Positions 34,057 to 41,019 of a DNA stretch of 64,000 bases are shown piece by piece (the first letter of the stretch is position 1; every line of letters starts with the position of its first letter). A program made the translations under genes and the position numbers. The DNA comes from Hyphomicrobiales bacterium (GTDB lineage: Bacteria > Pseudomonadota > Alphaproteobacteria > JAPOUT01), in assembly GCA_026708505.1 (NCBI GenBank), contig JAPOUU010000108.1, positions 1-64,000 on the forward strand, in the 5' to 3' direction. The notes under the pieces are model-generated. The model was not told the DNA's origin. It made no database searches and was given only the letters and a program-made list of their open reading frames with translations.

Positions 34057-34760
34057 AGTGTATTTTTCTCTCTCTCCTCCTTGCCTGTGTTTCCTTGTTG
34101 CAGAAGCTCTCGCGCGAGGGCAACGCCGACGCGGCGCCGACCGGAAAGAGACGCATAGTCGAGCATTTCGACCATTTTCTCCGCCGCCTTCCAAGATCTC
34201 TCCATACGTTTGGAAAGGTAAGGTATAAGTCCGTCTTCGGCCGGGATGTGCCTGTCCGCGAGTAGCTTCTCCAGCACCCATCCTAATAATACATCATCAG
34301 GGGAGTGAAGCGCAACCAGCGGCATAGCCCGCAGGCGGGAGCGCAGATCCGGGAGCATATAGTCGTGATTGGCGGGGGGTTCCCGCATGGTCGCAAGGAG
34401 AAAGGATTGCTCTTCGTTGACAAGATTAAGCAAATGGAAGAGTGCGGTTTCGGCGGGCGTTTCGAGGGTATCAAGCCCTTCGAGGACGACCGCGCCGTTG
34501 CGCAGGAGTTCCGGCAGGCGCGATTCATCCAACTCGTTTGCATGGATGAGGGTTGCGTTGGAGCGCAATTGCCAAACGGCGGCCAAGTGCGACTTGCCGC
34601 ATCGTTCAGGACCGACGAGTCCAACGATTTTATTGTCCCACTGAGGCCATAAGTCAATAAATTTGGCGGCATCTTCGTTGGAAACCGTGACACGGAAATC
34701 GTCGCGTTCGAGAGCAGGACGGAACTGCAAATCGAGAGGCATCTGCGGCGTTTGGTTCAT
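34053..34760 (-). CDS. hdaA: DnaA regulatory inactivator HdaA
   Basis: This 235-aa DnaA-related AAA+ protein begins [19 protein letters not shown] (6-11) fits the sliding-clamp binding motif through which Hda proteins stimulate ATP hydrolysis by DnaA. The P-loop is GPERCGKSH. It has the AAA+ domain but not the DnaA DNA-binding domain. ATG 34760 overlaps the DUF2066 stop as ATGA; an ATG ten codons earlier is less likely. It should limit re-initiation of replication. Confidence 0.92.
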   Translation of the reverse strand: MNQTPQMPLDLQFRPALERDDFRVTVSNEDAAKFIDLWPQWDNKIVGLVGPERCGKSHLAAVWQLRSNATLIHANELDESRLPELLRNGAVVLEGLDTLETPAETALFHLLNLVNEEQSFLLATMREPPANHDYMLPDLRSRLRAMPLVALHSPDDVLLGWVLEKLLADRHIPAEDGLIPYLSKRMERSWKAAEKMVEMLDYASLSGRRRVGVALARELLQQGNTGKEEREKNTL

Positions 34761-35833
34761 GGGGAGGATTCGAGAAGCCGGAGCGTCCAAATGCTGTTTT
34801 CCTGGGAGACGAGGAATCCGTTGCGACGCAGTCCGTCCACGAGGGTTTTGCCCTTGCCGTTAAAGCCGAGTTGCAGCCAGGCATTACGAACATTTATTTC
34901 TTCAATTTGCAGGGTGCGTATGTACGGGGCGGTTTCGAGTTGTTTGCGCATTTTTGTCCACTCTTGGATGTTTTTGAAATTCGCGCGCAACCGGAAAGTT
35001 GAAGGAGCGTCTTGTATTTGAATGGATTGTTTTTTCCAATTATTTTCGATTTGAGTTGTGATGTCCGTGACGGCTTTGTTCATATTTGTTGTGACAAAAT
35101 TGAATTGCGCGAAATGCCGGGCTTTGAAATTTTCGGTAAGGATCTTGTATATGGAGACATCCACATCGACTTGCGAGTTATCGGGACGTATTCGCGCGAG
35201 CAGGATTCTGTCCACTTCGTAACGTTGTGCGAGTTGCTCGAGTCGATCGAGTCGCGAAATATCGTCAATGGCGTCCGCCGGAAGAATAAGCCTATCCTCC
35301 AAATCGGCCAAAGGCAGGAGATAGGGGATGGAAAGAAGGTTCGGATTGAGGTCCCTCCAGGCGTTCCACCACGGGTTTGAATCGCGCCAGAGCGACCATC
35401 CCGTTTCGTCAAAATAGAGGGGTAGAACCAGGGTTGTGGGCGGCGAGACTTCGAGAAAACCGATATCGCTGCCGGAAAAGAAATCGCGCAACGCATCCTG
35501 GATGAAACTGACAGTAATGCTTGCAATGTATCGTGTTGAGCTGGTTTTTTCATATTCGATTTCGATGGAATTAATCATGGGCTGAATATCTTCGAAGCTA
35601 AGCCTGGGAAGCTTGCTGCGATCCTCTTTAAGCGTGATGCGTCGAAGCAGCCTGTAAAATCCGAGGATTTGCGCTTCTTGTATGGCTTTTTGCCGCGCGG
35701 TAACGGCGGATATATCAGAGACGTCAACGCTGATATCCCGAACAATGTAAAGTTCGTCGGCCCGGACCGGAGTCCATGCAGACCCCGCCGCAAATATTGC
35801 CGTCCATACAAGAAGGAAAAATAATCGTCTCAC
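34757..35833 (-). CDS. DUF2066 domain protein, exported
   Basis: This 358-aa protein of unknown function was assigned to DUF2066 from its N-terminal half (DISVDVSDISAVTARQKAI, AQILGFYRLLRRITL) and its position upstream of hdaA and ppk. A signal peptide covers about residues 1-25 (ends VRADE), so the mature protein is periplasmic. The central block VLPLYFDETGWSLWRDSNPW is typical of the family in alphaproteobacteria. It overlaps the preceding gene by four bases. Confidence 0.85.
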   Translation of the reverse strand: MRRLFFLLVWTAIFAAGSAWTPVRADELYIVRDISVDVSDISAVTARQKAIQEAQILGFYRLLRRITLKEDRSKLPRLSFEDIQPMINSIEIEYEKTSSTRYIASITVSFIQDALRDFFSGSDIGFLEVSPPTTLVLPLYFDETGWSLWRDSNPWWNAWRDLNPNLLSIPYLLPLADLEDRLILPADAIDDISRLDRLEQLAQRYEVDRILLARIRPDNSQVDVDVSIYKILTENFKARHFAQFNFVTTNMNKAVTDITTQIENNWKKQSIQIQDAPSTFRLRANFKNIQEWTKMRKQLETAPYIRTLQIEEINVRNAWLQLGFNGKGKTLVDGLRRNGFLVSQENSIWTLRLLESSP

Positions 35834-36105
35834 CGGTCACTTCTCTTTGAGAACGAGCCAAGCGGGAAAGGCTTGTCGTCTTTTGCAAAAATGATGTATT
35901 CGAGGCACTCGTAGGCATAGTCGGCGAATAGATTGCCGGAGGCTTGGAGTCCGCCGTGTCGCCCGCCCCGCACCCACAGCACAATCAGTTGTGCAAGTCC
36001 CAGCAGCCCCGCGATTGAGAAAGCGATGCTCCCAAGCAGCCAGTATCCGAGCATGAAGAGCAGTCTTGCCCAGAGAGGATCGTTGCTAGTTTCTTTGTGT
36101 TCCAT
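35830..36105 (-). CDS. Small membrane protein, DUF4389-like
   Basis: This 91-aa protein has a long hydrophobic stretch (LLFMLGYWLLGSIAFSIAGL and onward) that could form two helices, then an amphipathic part ending in DKPFPLGSF. The final PFP-type motif and layout fit DUF4389. Its stop overlaps the DUF2066 start, so the two may work together in the envelope. Function unknown. Confidence 0.75.
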   Translation of the reverse strand: MEHKETSNDPLWARLLFMLGYWLLGSIAFSIAGLLGLAQLIVLWVRGGRHGGLQASGNLFADYAYECLEYIIFAKDDKPFPLGSFSKRSDR

Positions 36106-36135
36106 GGTTTTCTCCTGTGATTGTATTGTTTAAGA

Positions 36136-36825
36136 TTATCGCCATTCTCCGTAGTTGAGATTTCCCGGCCCTCCGGATATTGAACGTGTCGGCGGCGCAA
36201 ACAGCCCGAAGCAAACGAATCCGGCAATGAAGCCTCCGATGTGCGCTTCCCATGCGATCATGCCGGTGCCTAGGATGCCGCTTACGGCCGCGAATAACAA
36301 ATCGATTCCGATGATGACGGCAATAATAGCGAATGTTTGGCGATTTCGCAGGGTTTTCTCGATAGATTGCGGCTGTGTTGCCAGGATGCCCCCCTGCGGG
36401 GGAAATAGAAAACGCGTGAGGGCGCCAAGCATGCCAAAAACGGCGCCGGACGCCCCGATAGCGGGAAAGTTGCTGCCGATGTGGAGGATCGTGTAGCCGG
36501 CCCCGGCCAAGACGGCGCAGAAAGCGAAGAAGAGGAAAAATCTTACGCTGCCCAGGTGTTTCGCGATAGTGCTGCCGAAGATGACAAGCCATGCCAGGTT
36601 GAAGATCAGGTGCTCCCATCCATCGTGAAGAAGAGCATACGAGACGAGAGTCCACGGGGCATAGAAGACGTTTTCGGGAATGAGAGCGAAGCGCTCCACA
36701 ACGGCATTGTATTGACGCGGAGCGAGAGAATCGGAAGCGAGAAAACACAGGACGAGCAGAGCGCCTAAAAGCAAAATTTGAGATGGGATGTTGGAGGCCG
36801 GAGGCGGTGTTCTCGACGCGGACAT
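36136..36825 (-). CDS. Rhomboid family intramembrane serine protease
   Basis: This 229-aa membrane protein has about six helices. The catalytic serine lies in GASGAVFGMLGA (GxSG motif) and the catalytic histidine in WEAHIGGFIAGF; HDGWEHLIFN supplies the conserved N-terminal HxxxN-type helix. Rhomboids cleave transmembrane substrates within the bilayer. It lies 30 bases upstream of the DUF4389-like gene and probably shares its transcript. The substrate is not predictable. Confidence 0.91.
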   Translation of the reverse strand: MSASRTPPPASNIPSQILLLGALLVLCFLASDSLAPRQYNAVVERFALIPENVFYAPWTLVSYALLHDGWEHLIFNLAWLVIFGSTIAKHLGSVRFFLFFAFCAVLAGAGYTILHIGSNFPAIGASGAVFGMLGALTRFLFPPQGGILATQPQSIEKTLRNRQTFAIIAVIIGIDLLFAAVSGILGTGMIAWEAHIGGFIAGFVCFGLFAPPTRSISGGPGNLNYGEWR

Positions 36826-36898
36826 AAAGACAAGTATAAGAGAGCGGATTTTTCAAAACAAGGGCTATTTAGCGCGCCGCTTTTGAGACTCGTTTTGG

Positions 36899-37864
36899 TT
36901 AAAGGGCGAGAATGGCAAGCACTCCCCCGACCAAGATCCACGCACGAAGATAGAGTCGAAGAGAAAGACGGATATCCGCAGCGGTGAGGTTTGCACGCCC
37001 CTCCCCCATCCAGGCGGCATAACGCTCTCCGCCGCTGGAACGTCTCGGTCCGGCGATGGCGATGCGCAGGGCTCCGGCGAAAGCGGCTTCGGGGTAACCT
37101 GCATTCCAGGAAGTGTGGCGGCGGGCATCCCGCACAACCGCCCCGAGGGCGCCGCGCCAAGAGGCCTCCGTCATTGTCGCGGCCGCAAGGCAAACGAGCA
37201 ACGCGCTCAATCGGGCGGGTATGAAATTGAGCACATCATCCAGTCGCGCGGCGAACTTGCCGAACCAAAAATACCGGGAATCCGTATAGCCGAGCATGCT
37301 GTCGAGAGTGTTGACGGTTTTATACACCAGCAATCCGGGAAGCCCGAACAACATTCCCCAAAACAGGGGGGCGACAACCGCATCGGAAAAATTTTCTCCC
37401 AGCGATTCAATTGCGGCTTTGGCAACCCCGGATTCATCGAGGAACTGCGGATCGCGCCCCACCAAAGACACCAGCGCTTCCCGTCCCGCCTCCGGGCCCG
37501 CTTTGAGAGAATCGGCACAGAGGGCAACCTGGTCGTAAAGCCCCCTCCCCGCCAACAATGTGCTCGCTATCAGCGCTTCCAATATCCAGCCTCCCGGAAA
37601 GCCAAGCAGCCCCGCGAGCAGTCCTCCGAGCAGGAAGGCGGCGGCAATCAGCGCGAGGCTTGCCCCCATGCCCAGCAGGAATTTCACGCCCGGGGCGTGC
37701 GAATCCCGATTCAGGCGCCCTTCGAGCCATCCGACGGCCCGGCCAAGCAGGGCTACCGGATGGGGAACAATCCGATACAAACGCGGCGGGTCGGCAAAAA
37801 TTCCGTCCAAAACCACCGCCAGCAGCAGCATAAACGCAAGGGTTTCCGTATCTTCAAAAATCAT
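36899..37864 (-). CDS. cbiB: Adenosylcobinamide-phosphate synthase
   Basis: CbiB (also called CobD) attaches the aminopropanol arm to adenosylcobyric acid. The 321-aa integral membrane protein has DGIFADPPRLYRIVPHPVALLG at the N-terminus and the conserved ESLGENFSDAVVAPLFW and YKTVNTLDSMLGY blocks. It is separated from the main corrin cluster by about 10 kb and reads away from hemB, with only 42 bases between their starts. Confidence 0.94.
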   Translation of the reverse strand: MIFEDTETLAFMLLLAVVLDGIFADPPRLYRIVPHPVALLGRAVGWLEGRLNRDSHAPGVKFLLGMGASLALIAAAFLLGGLLAGLLGFPGGWILEALIASTLLAGRGLYDQVALCADSLKAGPEAGREALVSLVGRDPQFLDESGVAKAAIESLGENFSDAVVAPLFWGMLFGLPGLLVYKTVNTLDSMLGYTDSRYFWFGKFAARLDDVLNFIPARLSALLVCLAAATMTEASWRGALGAVVRDARRHTSWNAGYPEAAFAGALRIAIAGPRRSSGGERYAAWMGEGRANLTAADIRLSLRLYLRAWILVGGVLAILAL

Positions 37865-37865
37865 T

Positions 37866-37894
37866 TTGTTGTCTCATCCGTGCCTAGATAATAA
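37866..37894 (+). promoter_or_regulatory. Candidate promoter of hemB
   Basis: TTGTTG (37866-37871), a 17-nt spacer and TAATAA (37889-37894) lie just before the hemB ATG at 37907, leaving a leader of only a few bases. No ribosome binding site is visible before that ATG. A weak match, called by eye. Confidence 0.3.
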
Positions 37895-37906
37895 AGTGTA
37901 TCAACA

Positions 37907-38929
37907 ATGAATAGAGATTTTTTTACACGCTCCTATCCCGCAACGCGAATGCGGCGGTTGCGCTCGCGCGCACCGCTACGCAGGCTGGTCGCAGAGCATC
38001 ATATCAGGGCGGAGGATCTGATCCTGCCCATATTCCTCTGCGAGGGCGCAAATGTGCGCAGTGCCATAACCTCCATGCCCGGAATCGAGCGGCTCGGCAT
38101 TGATGTCGCCGTGGACGCGGTACGCGAAGCCGCCGACTTGGGCATTCCCGCCGTTGCGCTCTTTCCCCAAGTTGAAGCGTCCCTGCGCGATGACGAAGGC
38201 TCGCTTGCAACCGACGGCAATAATCTTGTTTGTCGCGCGCTTCGAGAAATACGCGCAAGCAACATCGACGTCTCCGTTATGTGCGATGTCGCCCTCGATC
38301 CCTACACAAGTCACGGTCACGACGGCGTTCTCCGCGACGGCCGCATCCACAATGATGAAACCATCGAGATACTCGTGCGTCAAGCTCTCGTCCAGGCCGA
38401 ATCCGGCTGCGACATCATTGCACCCTCCGATATGATGGACGGACGAATCGGACGCATCCGCAACGCTCTTGAGGAGCACGGACACCACGATGTCTGCATC
38501 ATGTCTTATGCGGCGAAATACGCCTCGGCGCTTTATGCGCCCTTCCGCGAAGCCATCGGCTCCGATACGCACCTGCGCGGCGACAAGCGAACCTATCAAA
38601 TGGATTTTGCCAACGGCGATGAAGCGCTCTGGGAAGTCGCCCTCGACATCCAGGAGGGCGCCGACATGGTGATGGTCAAGCCCGGAATATTGTATCTTGA
38701 TATCGTGCGTCGCGTGCGTGAGCAATTCGGCATGCCGACCTTCGCCTACCAGGTTTCGGGGGAGTATGCCATGATACGCAACGGCATTGACGCCGGCTAT
38801 GTCAGCGAATCCGTTATTGAGGAGAGTTTGCTTGCTTTCAAACGTGCAGGCGCCGACGGCATCCTGACCTACTTCGCCAAGGATATCGCACGGGGGCTGA
38901 GTTCCACATCAACGATCAAGGGGAAATGA
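37907..38929 (+). CDS. hemB: Delta-aminolevulinic acid dehydratase (porphobilinogen synthase)
   Basis: HemB joins two 5-aminolevulinates into porphobilinogen, feeding haem and the corrin ring made by genes in this window. The 340-aa enzyme has the Schiff-base lysines in MSYAAKYAS and MVMVKPGILYLDIV. The metal region reads DVALDPYTSHGHDG, lacking the three zinc cysteines of the animal type, so it belongs to the magnesium-dependent, cysteine-free group usual in alphaproteobacteria. Its 3' end overlaps the convergent nuclease-fold gene by 61 bases. Confidence 0.95.
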   Translation: MNRDFFTRSYPATRMRRLRSRAPLRRLVAEHHIRAEDLILPIFLCEGANVRSAITSMPGIERLGIDVAVDAVREAADLGIPAVALFPQVEASLRDDEGSLATDGNNLVCRALREIRASNIDVSVMCDVALDPYTSHGHDGVLRDGRIHNDETIEILVRQALVQAESGCDIIAPSDMMDGRIGRIRNALEEHGHHDVCIMSYAAKYASALYAPFREAIGSDTHLRGDKRTYQMDFANGDEALWEVALDIQEGADMVMVKPGILYLDIVRRVREQFGMPTFAYQVSGEYAMIRNGIDAGYVSESVIEESLLAFKRAGADGILTYFAKDIARGLSSTSTIKGK

Positions 38930-39804
38930 TCCGAGCCTATCCCCTCGCCCACCCGGACCGATGCGCGTGCATCGCCGAACACAAACACTTGGTCTATCGG
39001 CAGTCCCAATATCGGAAAAGATGAATTCCAGCTTGAGCGCCATCCGTAGGAAATCCGCGCGCCTCCGCGCCCGTGCAACGAACGCAACAATCCGCTCCAC
39101 GAAACCGCGTTGAAATCGCCGACCAGCACCCCCGCCCGGCCGTTTGAAACCGATTCGCCCAGGGCGTCGGCGACGTCCAATACAATCTCGTTGCGCCGGC
39201 GGAAATTTTTCGGAAGCAGCGGCGTCGGCGTGTGAACCCCCGCAACCACAAACGCGCCATCGTTTGCCTTAGCCAAAAAGCCGCTGTTCCATTTCTCCGT
39301 CACAGGGCCGATTTCCTCCATTGGCAGGCGTGAAAACATCACAATGTTCGTGCGTGCGCCGGCGAGCTTGCCGAGAATATTGGGAAAGCCGTCGCTCTCC
39401 TGGAAAACTTCCTTTTTGGAAAGGCGCGAGGGAATTTCGCTCGCAATCACCATGTCCGCCTGTTCGCTTCGAGCCAGTTGAAACAACCGGGCAAACGCCT
39501 TTTCATCGCGTTCATTTCCCATGTTCACCCAGACGATGCGCAAATCCCCTGAATCCACGGACGCATCCGCAAAAAAGAACTGCTCGCGCGCACCTGCCAG
39601 CGCAATCACCGCCGCCGCCAGCAGCGACAAGGGCATCTTCGGCCGCCTGTATAGGAACCAGCCCAATCCTGCGAGTACGAGGGAGACGCTCGCGAGCTGC
39701 GTTAGCAGGCTTGTGAATAATTCGAAGGGCCATCCGAGCCCGCTCGACACCCCTGCGCCGATGCACGCGATAACAAACAACGAACTCCAAAAAAAGATTC
39801 GCAT
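38869..39804 (-). CDS. Membrane-anchored endonuclease/exonuclease/phosphatase-fold protein
   Basis: This 311-aa protein has two or three N-terminal hydrophobic helices (IFFWSSLFVIACIGAGVSSG, then LLAAAVIALAG), followed by an EEP domain beginning LRIVWVNMGNERDE, with GVHTPTP, LVGDFNAVSWSG and the terminal GSDHFPLIVDV. These hold the metal and catalytic residues of the fold. The substrate could be nucleic acid, phosphoinositide or another phosphodiester. The ATG lies only two bases beyond the 3' end of tRNA-Lys, so tRNA processing would leave an almost leaderless mRNA. Confidence 0.85.
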   Translation of the reverse strand: MRIFFWSSLFVIACIGAGVSSGLGWPFELFTSLLTQLASVSLVLAGLGWFLYRRPKMPLSLLAAAVIALAGAREQFFFADASVDSGDLRIVWVNMGNERDEKAFARLFQLARSEQADMVIASEIPSRLSKKEVFQESDGFPNILGKLAGARTNIVMFSRLPMEEIGPVTEKWNSGFLAKANDGAFVVAGVHTPTPLLPKNFRRRNEIVLDVADALGESVSNGRAGVLVGDFNAVSWSGLLRSLHGRGGARISYGWRSSWNSSFPILGLPIDQVFVFGDARASVRVGEGIGSDHFPLIVDVELSPRAISLAK

Positions 39805-39806
39805 AG

Positions 39807-39882
39807 TGGTGAGCCCGACAGGATTCGAACCTGTGACCTACTGATTAAAAGTCAGTTGCTCTACCAACTGAGCTACGGGCCC
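39807..39882 (-). tRNA. tRNA-Lys(UUU)
   Basis: Minus-strand cloverleaf of 76 nt: acceptor GGGCCCG/CGGGCTC with one G·U pair, D-arm GCTC/GAGC, anticodon loop CTTTTAA region with anticodon TTT, T-arm CACAG/CTGTC-type stem with loop TTCGAAT, discriminator A and encoded CCA at 39809-39807. The stems are consistent and there is no intron. Confidence 0.96.
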
Positions 39883-39911
39883 CTACCTTGTTCGACACAA
39901 GAGGTCGCCGT

Positions 39912-40460
39912 TTATTCCCCCGCATCCGAGGCAACACGAACCCGAAGCATTTTGTCGGGAGAGACAGGAGGTTCGCCGCGCGTGATCGCGTCCACGTGGT
40001 CCATTCCTTCGATCACGCGTCCCCAAACGGTGTAATTGCCATTCAGGTGGGGCGCGTCTTCAAACATGATGAAAAACTGGCTGTTTGCACTGTTCGGCGC
40101 GGCCGAGCGAGCCATTCCAACCGCTCCTCTTGTGAAAGATACGTCATTGATCTCCAAGGGGACGTCGGGGTAATCCGAACCGCCGCGGCCCGTTCCCGTC
40201 GGGTCGCCCGTTTGCGCCATAAAGCCTTCAATCACACGATGGAAGATTATTTCGTCATAAAATTTCTCACGCGCGAGTTTTTTGATGCGCTCAACATGCT
40301 GCGGCGCTTTCTCCGGCAACATTTCCACGACGACACGGCCGTCCTTTAAATCAATATATAGCAGATTTTCCTTGTTCGTCTGTGCATTCACTTGTTCAGC
40401 GTTCATTATTCCTCCGATGGCAAAAAACAGAGTAACCACAAAAATAAGAAATCGCGGCAT
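39912..40460 (-). CDS. Peptidyl-prolyl cis-trans isomerase, cyclophilin type, exported
   Basis: This 182-aa cyclophilin assists protein folding. A signal peptide of about 25 residues (MPRFLIFVVTLFFAIGGIMN, cleavage near VNAQ) sends it to the periplasm. Catalytic-domain blocks are YDEIIFHRVIEGFMAQTGDPTGTG (FHR and QTGD), and NSQFFI with the conserved Phe. I chose ATG 40460 because GGAGAG lies before it; the open frame extends 41 codons further upstream without signals. It follows coaD after 43 bases. Confidence 0.93.
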   Translation of the reverse strand: MPRFLIFVVTLFFAIGGIMNAEQVNAQTNKENLLYIDLKDGRVVVEMLPEKAPQHVERIKKLAREKFYDEIIFHRVIEGFMAQTGDPTGTGRGGSDYPDVPLEINDVSFTRGAVGMARSAAPNSANSQFFIMFEDAPHLNGNYTVWGRVIEGMDHVDAITRGEPPVSPDKMLRVRVASDAGE

Positions 40461-40503
40461 GATTCTCTCCTGAGATTGGTTTCGATGATGGCAGTCTAGC
40501 ATG

Positions 40504-41019
40504 TCATTCAGGGGAGGTCGATACATTCGAGCGCATCCGGGCCATACGCTCCCGGACGGCGGGCGAGACAAACGCGCCCACATCCCTTCCCATCGCGTGA
40601 ATCTGCCGAACCAGACTCGATGACAAAAACGCCGTTTCTCCGGATGCGGGCAGGAAGATGGTTTCCACGCCCCGCAACATCCGGTTCATCACCGCCATGC
40701 GGGACTCGTAGGCATATTCATCGCCGCCGCGGAGGCCTCGAAGAATCGCGTCCGCGCCGATTTCGGCGACAAACTCCACCAACAGCCCGTCAAAGGGCAC
40801 GGCCTCGATGGCGGCGCCGGTTTCATCGCTGAGGCGCTTTGTCTCCATGCGAACCATCTCAAGGCGTTCATCTTGGGAAAACAGCGCGCCTTTTTCCTCG
40901 CTTGACGCGACTGCGACAACAATCTTGTCCGCCAGCGAACAGGCGCGCCGCAAAATATCTACATGTCCGTTCGTAATGGGATCGAAAGTGCCGGGGTAAA
41001 GCAGCGTCGCTATTTTCAT
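40504..41019 (-). CDS. coaD: Phosphopantetheine adenylyltransferase
   Basis: CoaD makes dephospho-CoA from phosphopantetheine and ATP. The 171-aa protein has the nucleotidyltransferase signature YPGTFDPITNGHVDIL with the TxxH-type loop, RGLRGGDEYAYE and the C-terminal ISSSLVR-like FLSSSLVRQI. It overlaps the gyrA stop as ATGA, a gyrA–coaD order found in other alphaproteobacteria. Confidence 0.95.
   Translation of the reverse strand: MKIATLLYPGTFDPITNGHVDILRRACSLADKIVVAVASSEEKGALFSQDERLEMVRMETKRLSDETGAAIEAVPFDGLLVEFVAEIGADAILRGLRGGDEYAYESRMAVMNRMLRGVETIFLPASGETAFLSSSLVRQIHAMGRDVGAFVSPAVRERMARMRSNVSTSPE

Noticed and set aside
37960-38520. HemB without zinc cysteines as a damaged enzyme
   Set aside because: DVALDPYTSHGHDG is the normal cysteine-free form of this class and the two active lysines are present.
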